From Ligula intestinalis (taxonomy: Eukaryota > Platyhelminthes > Cestoda > Diphyllobothriidea > Diphyllobothriidae), in the NCBI GenBank assembly GCA_036362985.1, contig JAYGXS010000004.1, positions 43,807,462 through 43,871,461 of the forward strand: a stretch of 64,000 nt of DNA, read 5' to 3'. Below are positions 25,701 to 40,700 of the stretch, piece by piece; positions within the stretch are counted from its first letter, which is position 1, and each line of letters begins with the position of its first letter. A program made the translations under genes and the position numbers. The notes beneath the pieces were generated by a model. The model saw nothing but the letters and a program-made list of their open reading frames with translations, was not told the origin of the DNA and ran no database searches.

Positions 25701-28700
25701 AAAGCATTGCTAGTAGCTGTTGGTAATCTGAACGAATTTGTTCAACACAAGATCCTACTAAAAAATGGAAACTAAGTAACTGCTCAATTTAAATATTTAA
25801 CAGATGTAAATCTTTCGAAAACATTATGCATGTTATACATATTCAAAAATAATAATAATTGTATATGTAATCTGAGATTTGACCGAGTTTAGATAAAAAA
25901 ATCCTTTTTGGTTTGACAGTAGAAGGTGAAGACTGACCTCGGCTTTGAGAGTTTCCTTAAACAAACAAAATATTGGGGAAATGCAGTCACAGATCACAGC
26001 TTTAAAATCATACTTGTGAGTTATCAGCAACAGTGTTCTGTGTTTATGCTACAATACCATATGGCTGGTATATATTTAAGTTTTTGTTTATCCTAAAGAG
26101 GATTACCTTGCCTTGTGACCTTTGACAACGGCTTTGAGGGACGATAATCTAAAACTCCGATAAGATGAATAAAAACATATAATTCCTGCTCATGGATCAT
26201 ATGCCTGTGCGCATTTTGCATACCAAGTGCGCCACAATACGACATAATAGAATTATTGCACGTAGGAGTCATTGGATTGGCCTCCCTAGTCCGTAAGAGT
26301 CAGGAAAACAAGCTCGTATCCCATTAAAAAGTGCGTTTATCTGCAAGGGTGGCTATCCTTGGGACTTGGTTTTGGCAGTCTGATGCCGAATAATAAGCCT
26401 GGAATCGTGATTTCAGACTCCATTGTCCTTTCTTGCAATTTTATTCTGTCTATACTCACCAGGTTTATTATTCTCCACTATGGAGAATGTTCTTCAGACA
26501 ACAGAATACTTTTTTTGTTTTTTGCACCCTCTTTCACAAGCGAGCGGTATGCTTACTACACAGGAGCGTTCTCCAGCCACGCTTACCAAGAGGTCCAGAG
26601 GATAAAGTTGAATTGCAATATCAGGTCAATCGACTTTCCGTCATTTTGACTAAATCTAGCTCCCGAATTTGGTCGACATAGTAAGTTCCATCGCTTTCAG
26701 TTAGAGCGTGGATTGAAGTAAAAATGCGTATTCCGGTGGTATTTTGATATTGCTAAATATGAACATCACGCTCGACCTTAATAAACCAGAAGTGGGATGA
26801 CTTCTAGAAGGCAAAGCCTTTTTATATCAGCTTCTGGAATGGTTTATCGGTTTTTCGAATGCAAATGTTCTTGTAATAATACATTACTATTCAAGTAAAC
26901 CGACATGAAAACATTATAATTTGATTAGTGTTTTGCAATCAAAATGAGCTGGTTTAAATGACTCAGCTGGATATTCCCTCAGGCACAATATCAAAGCCAT
27001 TTCGTTTCCTTAGTAAGCGATTAAATAGACCTTGATTAAACGATCATTGGCTCTTATTAAATTAGACCTATATGTTTTTCTAGTCATTAAAGTTAACTGC
27101 TATCGTATTATCGTTGATGTAAGTGCTTGATTAAAAGTCATTGTTTATATTTATACATAAACTGGTGGATGTTAAGACACGTCTGAACTACGTCCGAATC
27201 AATGACGCTTTACTTTTATATTTTTATAAGTTGATAGTGGCTGCAACACACAAAAAAACTTTATCACTTAGTTTAATGCGCAAATACTGTGACCTCAAGT
27301 AAATACAGTCTACTCTGAGTAAGAAGTTCTTGCAGACACTATCATATAGCTTGTCCCTAATTGCAATTGGCCATTGCGCTTACTTTTCAAAGCTTAAAAT
27401 TCTTCTTGGAAATACCAAAAAGGACTGTGTTTTCATTGTCTGAGCAACATACAATACGAGGTGCGAAGTAGTTAGTTTACTATTTGAACCAACGAAATAT
27501 GAAAGGGAACGGTTTCTCGGCTGTTCGTTTTCTTTGACTCACAGAATGGCTTCAAGCCGTTTTACTCGCAAACATCAGCGCAAAAGTCGAAAAACTTGGC
27601 TATGTGGCTTTTTTCAATAACGTTTATCAGAAAAAGGCCTTAACGTTGTCAATTTTGTCGGATATATTATTTTAAATATGTCCCCCTTCTGGATAGTACA
27701 TAATAATAGAAGACGTAGGTTATAATATGTGCACATTAAAAACACAAAACTTATTGAAAAAAGTGTAGCCTTTAACCCACCTTCCTCCTCATATTCGTCG
27801 TTGTAATCTAAAAGGTAAACAACCTCTGCTATTTTTACTTGTTGCAATATTGAACAACGCCCCTGCGTAGTAGGAACTGCGATTCGCCGGTTCACAGGTG
27901 ATGCTACGGAGATCTGTATTTAACAGAACTGCTTTTATAAACTGCTAAAATGGAGAAGATTAGTATACTCAAGAGCCTCTAGACGAAGGTCGAAATTTGA
28001 GAGGAATACTTGGGCCTACGTCCATCAGCCACTGTGTGATAACCACATACTAGCTAAAAACGGACATGAGTTTCACCGATATTTTGCCTCTCCGAGGGGT
28101 TCAGCTTATCAGTATTTCTTTAGCATCCCTGTGTACTTCCCAAATGATCCTTTAGTTTTGAAATTGTTTATTTTCACTTTCTCGTAATGGTAAGTATATT
28201 CATTCTAATGCAGGCGCAGAACACAATTTAATGTGAATAGTTAGGCCTGAATGCAACAGCTAACCACGTTATATATCCAAGCCGAATCCTCGCAAATCTG
28301 TTATGGAGGTGCAGAATATGGTTGGAACACGCGCTCGGACCTTTCACTCATACTTGCGTTGGCAGTATGGTAAATGATTACGTAGAATATAGTTTTGAAC
28401 TCCAGTAAAATATTTCCGGGTTAAATCCAGACATAAGTGGGAGAGGAATGGCAGATGGCTCTTCCGTCTGCGTATTGTACACAGCTCCGAAAGTATTACT
28501 TAAGGATACAAAACATTTCGGTATGGCTCACCCCTTCTTGGCTTCGGAGCTGCAAAATATTACGAAAATACAACAACTTGTTCAACACTTTAGATATTTA
28601 TGGGAACTACTACGGATTTATGACAGTTTTGACTAGGGAATGTGACGGAAATATGAAAAACTCGGCAGTTGCGGTGAGGCTTTTGTTCACTTAGCTTAAC

Positions 28701-31700
28701 TAAGGCCACCCCCATCATTCTCGTAGGCTGTAATACCAGTAAAGTCAGCGATATTTTCCAAAATGTATTATATACTTCAACAGAATAATCAATTTAAAGA
28801 ACTATTCTACTGCACTTCTGTGAGACCTCATTGACAATGGAATGTTTCAGCAAATTACCAGCTTTACCTGGTTTGGATCGCCTTTGTGGTTGTCTGCGAG
28901 GACCTAAAACAGTGGAGGCTGGGATTAGAGCAATGTTAGAGCATGCCACCGATTCAGCCTCTCAGCAAAGTAATGGCTGCCTTAACATTAAAATTAACGG
29001 TTTTTACGTCCAAAATCTTGGGTACAATATCCTGTAACTGATTATTATTTAACACAGAAAAAGCTAAAGTTTGGTGCAAGCTGAAAAACTTACTTTCACC
29101 CTCGGATTCGTTTTCATTGTCTATAATATCAGAAAATATATTTTGTTGGAAAAGCCCCTTTTTATTGTTTGTCAGGACATTTAAGGCTTACAGATGGTCA
29201 TAAGTGCAAAATGTAATGGATCCAGGGAAATGATGCTTTAAATTTAAGGCTTAGTTGACGGATAGAAAGTGCAGAAAACTGTTTAGCAGGTATGCCTTTG
29301 TTTTCGAAAATTCTGGTTCAAAGGTTAGCATGATGAATTCTTTTCGATAATAAGTGTCAGGCCACCAAATGTATATGGTACCATCGTGAAGTAAACTTCG
29401 TGAACAAAAATATCGATAACAATTAGCCAAGAAAGCATGTTTTATGAGACGCCTTGCACGGACTCAATGAGCTTACCTCTTATTTCTTTGCGTACTTCAA
29501 GGAAAACCATAAACAGATATAAAGTAGTAGTTTATAACTCTCCGTGGAAAAAGCAAATAAATAGCGGTGAGAAAAATATATTTTTTCATGCTGTAAGCCT
29601 TACTTGGTTTTCGTAGCTTAAGGGGCAACCTGGGAATACCTAGTGAAGTTTTAACAAATGGTTAAGACATGTTAGTATATTCGCCAATTCATAGGGCAGG
29701 AAACGTATTAAAAGGAACAAACTTAGTATTTTGTCTTTTTAAACAAGATGCTCAACAAAGTTTTGATAAATATTCGAAGAAACCAGCGATGCGTTGACGA
29801 GAAAGCCATAGTTTCCAGCCCCTTTTAATAAATTCGTCCCGATATATATGCCAAAAAATTAACTTCACAGTAAAAGGTAACTCACGTTGTCCCTCGAAGT
29901 CTTCTTCGTAGTCTGAAATGGCAATAAGGCACTTTGTCTTCAAAACGTTTTAAGAGCATTTAAAAACAAGTTTATGGACGACTGCATAAGATAAAGAAAC
30001 TTTTTGCTGGGTTGACAAACATAAATACAGTTGGTGATGTAACGTCCGCATACCTTTTCTTTCTTTGCGAACTGAAAGCAAAGAAATAAATTTTGTTATT
30101 ATACAGATAACAGTTAAACACAAATGCTAACCTTATCTTCAATAACGACTTAGGCAAATTTTAAATTCAGTTTATTTTTTTTTCAGCCTCTTGACTGCTT
30201 ACCCGGTTTCCGTTGTTTTTGCACCGGTCTAGGTGGACCTAAAATTTTTTAGTAAATGTTAAGAGCCTATCAACAGTTCCCGGTAAAACGTGAATCGCAG
30301 AGCTTGAGATGAGACTGCTTGTACTTTTCAGTCACTGCATGCGTAATATATTATTCAAACGCGTTAAGTAAAAGTAAAAAACACGAATGTCCAATTTATA
30401 TGTTAAACTGAGTACGTTTCAAGTGTTTATATCTCATGTAAAGTTCTATTTTGGTCAGTTGGTGGCTGCTTGTGACTTCCTTGTACTTACGCTGGTCTTC
30501 TGAGTCCTGGGATTCATCTGTGGAAAATGCAAATGGGAATTTCTTAGAAGAATGCATAACGCGTAAATGGCCAGCGGCTTTATTAATGTGTGCAAATCAG
30601 CAATTTGCTTATAGTTTTTTTGTAGTTTTACATTCCCTTACCTCTCCTTTCTTTTCGAACTAGAAAAAAAAAGAAATTAACTGTGTTACTATACCGATAA
30701 CAATAAAGTTAAAACTTTATCATTGCCTTCAGAAGAAGCATAAGCAAATCTTCAATTCAGTTCATTATTTCTTGATTTCAACTTCTTCACAGCTTACCGG
30801 GTTTCCGTTGTTTTTGCACCTGTCTAGGTGAACCTGAAAGGTTTAAATATAGATTTAAAATGAGGAAAAAACAGAATTTACAGAGTTTGAAATGAAAGCG
30901 ATTTTACTTTTTGGGCACCACATACTTAATAATTTATTGAAACGTTTGAGAGATTCCCAATGTAACTGTTAAACTGAGCGAGTTTCATGTTTTAACGTAA
31001 TACTATAAGGCACATTTTGGTCAGTTAGTTGCGACTTCCAATTTTATGAAACTTACGTTCCTCTTCCGAGTCCTCAGATGCCTCTGTGGGTGTAAAATGC
31101 AAAGGAAAATGTATAAGATGATTGCATAACACGTAAATTACCAGGGGCTTAGTAAGTGCAAACGAGAATTGTGCTTAAAGAATATTGAAATTATTACCTC
31201 TATAGCGGTTTGACTTGCCCCTAATTCGCTCTGTAAATTAAAGAAAATATCATTCACATTGACAGTCAAATACTTGACTGGATTTATCCTTAAAAAACAC
31301 GGGCAGTACCTGGTTCAACGGTGTGATTGCGTCGGATAGGCTTCTTTCTACCTACAGAATGTAAAAAAGAGGACATTTGAAATAGGACTATTCATTTCCC
31401 ACGTACTATTTTACCAGAGAAGAAAAATTTAAAGAACTATGAAAAAACATCTACTTAGACCACAGTATATGTACAAATTCGCTCGAACCCGATATCGAAA
31501 ATACTTTTTAGGCTTCTAAGAACGACAAAATAAAACTTTTATGAAGACAATTGTGTTATGAGAGAACCAAAAATAAGTAATAAATATTTAAAACATATCC
31601 CTTCTAGAACCGAAATATTCGGTCTGAATTTGCACAAATGTCGAGTTGACTTAATCCTGGCAAAATCCTTTGGTTAAGAAAAGTGCCCTTGTAGTTTGGT

Positions 31701-34700
31701 TAAGTTAGGGTAGTGGGCATTAATGTTGTCTAAATCGGGAGGAATCCGATATCGAAAATACTTTTTAGGCTTCTAAGAACGACAAAATAAAACTTTTATT
31801 CAAACGAATTGTGTTATGAGAGAACCCAAAAGTAAGTAATAAATGTTTAAAATATATCCCTTCCAGAACCAAAACATTCGGTCTGCATTTGCACAAATTT
31901 AAGTTAAGCCAATGTTAGGGGATCGCATTTGACTTCAGAAAAAATGAACAATTTCAGTTTTTAAATATTATTCTTGGCTAAACTGTGAAGTTTCTTGTGG
32001 TCCTAAATCTAACTAATATAAAATATGTACTTTCTTGTACATAACGATTACCGCCTATGCGTTATTTAGGGACGAAAAAGTATTTGAGACGTAGCCAAAA
32101 CTGTCCATATATTATCGTGAAGGTGAAGATTTTTTGGATTATTCCTACCATCATAGCAAAGGTAAAAGTGATCTTGCTAAATTTAACTTATTTAGAATAT
32201 GTTCTTTCTTGTGCAATAAAATTGCCGCCTATGCGCAATTTAGGGACGGAACAGACAAGACAGTAAAAGTTATCCTCATATCCTTATGGAAATTTGGTGA
32301 TTCTTTTTTGCATTCGCAAGCTTAGAACAGAGCGTGGAAGTAATAAACTATGGTAGAAATTACTGAAATATAGAGGAAAACGGGAGTTCCTTTATTTCCA
32401 GTAAAAAATTTCATTTATCTTCAGGTTTATTTTAAAAAATTCTGAAAATTCACCATTTGCATTTCCACGTTACCTTGGAAAGAGGTAACATGCACAGACA
32501 TTCGTCAACTTAATATTTAACTGAATTTCTTCTTGATGAAGGAACTTACTCAAGAGAGTTTTTAATTAAAATTAGGAATAAAAATGTCAGATTTCTGTTG
32601 TGGACATTCCTTTGCTAAACAATTCCCTTGCCTTTTCGAACGCATTCCTAAATATGGCCCACATGCCTATCTTCGTTAAAACTCATGTATATCGGTAGAT
32701 GCGTTTTATATGTCTCATTTTAGATTTTTGGCATGGAAATTGAACAGAATCTATATTTATTAACAAATTCATGAAAACTTAGAAAATCGCCGAAATTTTT
32801 TCGGAATTCAAAGGTCAGTTTTATAAGTAGTTGTAATTAAATAATGGCAGTCTTTTTAAAATACTTTGACGCAGGAAAAGTTATTTCCCTCTAAAGACAA
32901 TGGTAACTTTATTATTTTTACTGAAGAAGATATTTAATTTTTTTGTTCTAATGTACAGTTATTTTTACGTCTGAGGTACTCAAATGTTAGTGCTGGTTTG
33001 CGAGTGATTGTCAAACTTCCGCAATCTTTGGCATTTGACCCGACGTCGGCGCCGTATTGTAGATAGTAATTTGAAAAAAAATTATCACACGTTTCTTTTG
33101 TGCTCCCTGTATGTCCATAATGGCATTGATGCGATAGTCTGTTTGCACAAAGTAATAAATCTACGCAGTTAATGAAATGTTATGGCATGTGTTATAAAAT
33201 TCTGTCATAAAGCTTCCGGTACCATTTTCCATTTCCTGTTTGACAGGCCTTCGTTCGCTGCGCCTGGGACCTAGATGAAGGAAATGCAATTTAGCACGGA
33301 TTTCAAATGTGTACATGAAAAATATACGGTTTATCTAATGTACCCATTCACTTAGTATACAACAGTTTAATATACATCCAGCACGATGGTTTTAATCATT
33401 TCGGAGTAGTTAATGCTTGCATGTTACTGACAGCCAATCTACAAGACGATGATCAACGCGCTTCTATACTGCGCAATTTTATAATCTTGAGCTCAAATAT
33501 TTAGGTCGATGTTTTAACAGAACTATTAAGTTCTGCCACGAAGCGTGCACTCATTAAAATACGTCCACCGAATGGTGAGTTTTGTTCCCGTTTTCTCTTC
33601 TTCTCCTACACAACCTGCTTTACAACGATCGCCTCCAGCTTGTTTCACCTTCCAGCACTGCCAACTGACGCAATTACCGGAAACACCATCCTTCCAGTGT
33701 GTATTGTGTGCACGAATTAGCTGATGAGTGGACTGAGAGTCAGAAAGCAACAGCTCCTGGTTGTGTGAATCATGGCCAGTGTGTCAAGGCGGTCAGGTCA
33801 AATTGTGGAGCGCGCGGAAGAGTTTACCGTCCTGCCAGCAATTGCACCCATCACAATTTAGCCGACTGATCAGCTAGGCGGTGGCTTGATGCTGGCGATG
33901 GGGGAGAGAGTGGGGTCGACCCTCGGCGGACTTCTTTCTTTAATTTAAACAATCCGGGGCGCTAAAAGCCGTGGCTTGGAGGGTTGCCAAATGACGAGAT
34001 AACTGGGACCGCGTGGTCAGTCCAATGTGTGTCTTTTTGTTTGAAGTGGCTGAATGGCAGGCTTAGAGTGAGTCTGTAATGGATTCTTTTTAACGTGGCC
34101 TCTATGGCACTCCCGTGCACGCGGGAGTCAGCCTAACAAGGTGTATTATTGTACACGCCTTGCAATGGCGGCCGCACAAGCCACATTCATCCCCTCCATC
34201 TCCCCCACTCCGGTCTTTCCGACGCTTGTCTCGACACTGGGTAAACATGAAGGGGCGGAGTAGATCCTGCGCGAGTTTAATTTCACTGTCAGTCAGCGCG
34301 TTTGCCTTCAGCTTTCTGAAGCTCGTTGCAGACATCGTCGAAAACGAAGGTTGAACTGTCCGTCATTTAAATACTTCTGACGTGGTATTCAATAAAAGTG
34401 GCGTACACACCGATGAAAATTTCATCCCTAAGCTTTTAACCCACAGGATAAGGTTATACTATCTTGATAGGAGATAAGCCGTCGGCAAGATCCTGCGCGA
34501 TTCGTGTGATGTCGTGTCTTGTGAACAAATGGTACGACTTACCTGTCCACACAACTGGGAGGTAAGGAGTGGAACTATCTGTCTCAAATGGTCATGCAAC
34601 AGCTTGATATTGAGCACAACTTCGCCTGTGAAAAGACTCGTATCCTCTGTGTCTGCCCCTCCACAAATGGTCGTGAATTAGTTGAAATCTTTCATGCTGG

Positions 34701-37700
34701 TTAATCCTGCATCAATTGACACATTTATTTGGATGCAGTGTACAAAGTTTTCTGGTAAAACGGACACCACGGAAACCAATCAATATGCATTGACTCACAC
34801 GATGGTAAGTTTGAAATGGCAACCACGTGTTGCGCATTTAATCATCTTTGATGACGGCCTCGGAACGAGCATCGTACATTTATCTAACCGATGACTACCT
34901 TACGTACCTAGTTTGTACACTCTAAAGACAGTTGACTATCTCAACAAGAGGGTTCTCGTCTAGAAGACCCCATGCGAAACTTCATCTGCAATAAACTTGA
35001 ACTGGCAGTACAGAGCGTAGAAATCTGTCCCAAGTGGCCATGTGCAGCCTCGATACGGGACACACCTTCGCCTGGGACAAAACTCGTATTGTCGGAGTTT
35101 GCCCTTCGAAGAACGCCGAGAGTTCCTCGAGGCCATGTACTCCGATGACGCAGACATCAATCGGCATGCACAAAAAACTCAAGATAAAAAGAAAAGCCAA
35201 TGAGAGCCGATCGATGTAGCTTGGAGCAAACAACAGATGCTAATTGACGCTCACACCAAATTACTGCCAATTTGTTCACCAAATTAACGACAGGGCCCCT
35301 TGGGCCTTAAATATACAAATTATTATTATTATAAATTTGAAGTGGTAATTGTTCTTTGCACATTTACGCAAGTTTGATAGCGTCCTAGGTAAGTAGCGTC
35401 TGTAATTTAATTAGCAAAATTGCCTAATTTTCCAAAAGGCGGTATTTCCTTCGAGCTATATTTCTTGGGACGCCTAACTTCTAAGATATCGGTATACATT
35501 TCAATGGAAGAAGTTGTTTGGGAAACGATAACATATATAATTTTGTAAACTGCTGACTCTGATAATAAGTGCGAACACTGCTCGCCCCTCTCGATGCACT
35601 CGCGATGCACTCGCGATGCGCAAACAACAACGGTATTATGTTATTTTTGTACCTTATTTTATTCGTGGTAAATAGAGGACGTTTTTGCCGTACAATTTTA
35701 GACTGATATTTTGAACATAACGCGTATAATTCTGTCCCTCCAACGAGAAATCAGGCCAGTTATGAACGTGGAGAAGCCAGTGTAATATATATTTCCATTT
35801 AACATTCCCTTCCTACACTCATTCTTCCTTATTTGACTGACCGAGGAGCCAATCCCCGACGAAGGGGCCGAAGGCAATCGCTGATTGGATGACGACAGCA
35901 CTTCCGGTTTGGACCTAGCGTGAGCTGTTGAGTTTTTTCAGTGTCTCTCTATTCTGACATTCACCATTTTTCTTGCAGCCGTAGGGCTACGCTACCTTTC
36001 CTTCCACATCCCAATAAAGTTCCTGTTCCCCCACCCACAAGGACTTCTAACCGAGACTGTGTGCTTGCCCGCTTGCGAATTACACCAGCATGCGCGATGA
36101 CTTGCCTTCAATAAGGCCGATTCCACAGGGGACAAAGGTTGCGCGAACCCTTCAGCCTCAGGGAGGTTATAGGTAGCCCTTAGCGGGAAGGCAGGTCAAC
36201 GCTCGTGCGAACGGGTGTGAGCTGCTACCGGACGCAAAATCGAAAGGGGGGCGGGGGGGACAGGAGGTGGTGACCACAAGACCAACAACAGGGTGTGAAT
36301 GCAGGTGGACGCGAAGGCATGTTGGGAGTGGACGGCCCTGACGGGGATCACCAGCCCTGCAGCAATCGAGACGCCAACACAATCATAGCGATCATCATTC
36401 ACGCGCGTGAGGGCAACTGCAAAGGGGACATGAAGGCCAGATACGCAGACTGTAAACATAAACAACGGACAATGCGAAGGCGATCAGTGGGCATTGCTCC
36501 CCCAAGCCGCCGCCTCACTAGCAGGGGGGAAGAGCATCCGCCCTTATGACAACAATAGCCGATTGCGTGCCTTTGAAGCTATCGGCGGGCGTAACTAACA
36601 GGCGATTAAAATACTGCAAAAGCTTAGTACTTAAATCCCCTCCGATGATGGAAACTTGTTTGAATCCAAAACCTCAGGGGGCTGCCTGTGATCGCCTAAC
36701 CTTCTAAATTATGTCCGGGAACGCGCATGTTTGCTTCAGTCAGCATATTTATATATTTATCAGAAACGGACGATAGCGCTTGGGGATAGAGTGCTACAAA
36801 GGATTTCGGACGAGGGTCCAGTCACTGTGACCAATCTCACCACTAGTTGATTGATAAGCGGGGTGGTTAACTTTTCCGTAGGTAATCTCTCCTAACCGCA
36901 CGATATCCCCTACGTCATTTAAACAAAATTGACCACTACAATGGCTGTAAACTTAAGGAATAACGTGACGCCAATTATAAATTTAGTGCATACCGGGTGA
37001 CTGTCAGTCAGGCTACATTAATGGCTCATAAAAATACTTCACAGACATTCACATTTCCGTGAGCCCAGAGCCTTCTCTGAGAAGGCGAGGTACATAGTGT
37101 AAGTTGCACGCAATTCTCCGCACGCGTAGAAGGAAGAAGGTGAAAAGAGAGTTTTGCAACTCAAATCGCCGTTGGCCAAAGTTTTCTGTTATGGGATTGC
37201 TTAACCCATCTAGGACAAACTGAGTTTTATTGCTCTTCGAAGCAATAAACAGTCTAACGTAATTTACAATAAGTTGGAAACATATGATCCGTTAAATTAG
37301 TCTACTTGCAAGAACGTCACTTCCACAATTCAGGCCAGACTAACATTTCAGCCCGCGGGGTTACTTCGGTAAAAGCTAGGCATGTTCAGAACCCTAAATA
37401 ACAGAGGTAATTTATGAAATTGGCTTATGGCTTAGCTGAAGGTTTTATGATATGCTCTGTGGATGTACTTACGTGTTTGTTTCTCCGACTGCTCATCACT
37501 GATGTGCGAGTATCTGCCGGAACTAACTGGGAATGGCAGCAGGAAGTATAGTTATGAAAACTGTCACAACACTCAGATAAATACGGTTAAATAAAGCAAT
37601 TTAAAACTATGCCTAGATATAATTCCAGGGGTTTTCAATTCCTTAATTCAGTGTAAGAACGAATAATAAAAATATATTTCTGCTCTATTTAACAGAAGCC

Positions 37701-40700
37701 AGGTCGGTACGTTGCGAAATATATTGCTAATGTTTACAGTCTAATTAAAAAATCTGGCGTAATTATTATTATTTTCTATCAAAAAGTGTAATACTCTGTT
37801 CTCCATGAGAAAGATTATTTTTGATCAAAACTTTCGTGCATGATCAGTAGAACAGGGCATATTTAATTGCATAAGTAATTGAAATGGCTAAAGTATGCCG
37901 GCTAAATTACCCTTTTGGCAATCGCAATATCTGAATATACCTTTCAGTTATTAAGTAGTAAATAGGGCGGAAAAGACTACTTACTTTCATCGTCGGAAGC
38001 AGGTTCACGTCGACGACGGTTTTTGTGATTTTGGCTGTCATCTAAATTTAAAAATCGTCATTTTCGGAGGTCTTATTTTCCACATGGCAATGATTGGAGA
38101 AATTGCAGTCCTTTGGATAGGATTGCTTCAGTACGAGATGGTGTAATTGGACAAAAGGATAGAAAAGCTAGCGATTTGCAACAACCGGACAAAATCGTTT
38201 GTGATTTGATAATAAGAAAAGCATGGGTTCCTTTTTCACATCAGCTTTGTCTTATCTAACTCTCGAGGCTTCTTAATCTTTTCTGAAATCACAGGGACAT
38301 TCTAAACTATATTTGCCATAAAGCGATCAACGTGAACGTGGGATCGAGAAAAGTATGACCTGTAGCTATTAGGTTGCACAAAATGTCCTACATAGTCTGC
38401 TTTATGGACAGAAAGAAAATAAAACATCATCTACCGTCCGAAGACTCCGTTTCAGACTCGCTATCTTGATATTCCAAAACTCTGTCAAAGTAAGTTGTTT
38501 CTAAAATGAGACAGAAAAACGAAGGTCTCATTGAACGAATCAATTGTCACGTCAGAAACGCCCACAACAAAAGATGTTAATTGTTGTTAACTGTGTGGAA
38601 ACTTAAAATGAATTTAAGTTAGGGGCCGATGAATGCGCAGTGCATGCTAGATTTACACTTAGGTACCTGCATTCGATCGATCAGCTGCTGAAACAATGTG
38701 AAACACTTTTAAGCGTAGAACCTTAGGGCTGCAGGACATTTCTCGTATGCTTAAGTCTACATGGAACGCACTTTTACGCATGTCACTTGAGATGTTCCTG
38801 GAAAGTCGTCTAAGGACTGAAACTTAATGTATTTGCCAAACAGCCCCAAAGTTTTTGTTTGAAACAGTGTTGCTTTACATTACCAATATGTACTAGCCCA
38901 CTGTGGCATATCACAAATGAACACTGGTGTTTCCTTCTGCTTCTCAATTTACTTCGATTAATAGGTTATTACCTACTTTTGGTTCAGAAAACTCTTGTCA
39001 AATTTATTGTCGCTTTCATATTAAAAGGTATAGCTGTGAGCCAATTTAGGAGATAAGGGCGTTTACAAGGAAAGCCAAAGCGCATGTGGATTGAACGTCT
39101 GTATGACATGCCTGCATGCAGTTGGGGTTCTAAATGGTGCATACGTCTACCAATGTTTTTGCTTGTCAAATGCAGTTAATGGCCTATCTCATGCACACAT
39201 TCGAAATCCTTTAATGCGTCTTCAGCTCGGACAAAGTGCTGAAGTGGGAATTATATAATTTATTATCCTTCGTCCTCATTTCAAGACATATCAGTCACTA
39301 CGATATGTCTAGTTCTGAATGAGTTTCAAACTGAATTCCCGCAAAAACCAGATTCTATAAAATGTGTCTACTTATACAGTACTTGCTCATCCATTTAGAG
39401 ATATTTTATAGAAAACTAGCTTCAAAATATTATTTCCTTTTCTCTGATTGTGACCAAGCGTGCTTTTCTCAAATCTTATTCTGCGCAAAAGAATATGTCT
39501 CCAGTTTAAATTACCGACTAAGTTTAAATCTAGCAGTCTTTACGCATTATGTGGCTGTTTATATTCTGCCCAACAAAAATGACACATTTTCTGTGTAAGG
39601 AGGTTTGGGGCACATAGTTCTCATAAACATTTCCCACGGATGTGGAAGCTGAAAGAATGTTTATATGTCTTTATTCGCCACCACTAAAGTACTTTCACAT
39701 TACTAGGTCTACTGCAGTAGTAACAGTTTAAAAGATGAAAATAAATATGTTAAATAAAAATAGTAAAAAAGAACTCGCTTCCGCCATGAATTGGACAGAG
39801 AGAAGATTTTTCGCGTGGGGATGTAACTGGCTTGCGTTGTCTCATAATGGTGCGCTTTTGGACTTCGTACTCTTAAAAAGAATAACAAATAAGCAAGTGA
39901 TTGAGGCGAATAGGTGAGCTAAAGGTTCTTGTTGCGAAGGAAATAAAAATGCTGTCACAATGATCACGTTTTCATTCTCCTTTGGACCATAAATGCGGCA
40001 ATAAATAAGCCACGTTAACTTCATAAACTATTAATTCAACTTACTTTTCGATCTCTATTAGGAAAACTTAGATGCTTAGCACCTGATGTTTAGGTACTAT
40101 TGATATAAGACTGTTAAAAGTAACTCACTTTGAGAATCATCACTGCTGGTATCGTCGTTGCTTTGGGTTGCTTAAAGGAACAAAAATGGCACTTATTTTG
40201 TTTTAAATACTTAGCATTAATGATGTGGGATTCAAATAAAACGGTATGAACCGAGAGGTTATGTTAAAGGCAACCAAGTCATTTGTGTCTAAAAAAATCT
40301 AAAGCCCAAACAAATATGTTGCAACAAAACCAGATGAAGACTATTGATAGCGGTTAATATGTTATATGTCTACACATGAGAAATAATTGAATGACATATA
40401 ATGGTGTGATATGACATGATCGAAGATTACAATATAATATTTATAATGAAATTTAAGTTATCGATAGCTAATTTTTGATCCATGTTGGGTACAAATTAAG
40501 TAATGGTAATGAAGTGCACAGATTTTCACGATAAAACGACTTTTGAACCTGATACAACAACTGTTCCGTTATTTCAAAACTAAAGTTACAAATTTGATTT
40601 TCTAAGCATTTTCAAAGAGCAATGCAAATGAAGATTGGTCTGTTTTGTGCGATTTTACCTGATACGTAGATGGGCTTAGTAGTTGTCTTATTCTTTGCTG

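Noticed and set aside
32521..32600. Excellent donor GTAAGTTCC on minus near 32545
   Set aside because: No AG yields an open phase-1 exon; the nearest gives a stop codon.
40029..40066. Minus-strand site with a perfect GTAAGT donor at about 40.04 kb
   Set aside because: All AG acceptors in reach give lengths not divisible by three, or a stop in the phase-1 frame.
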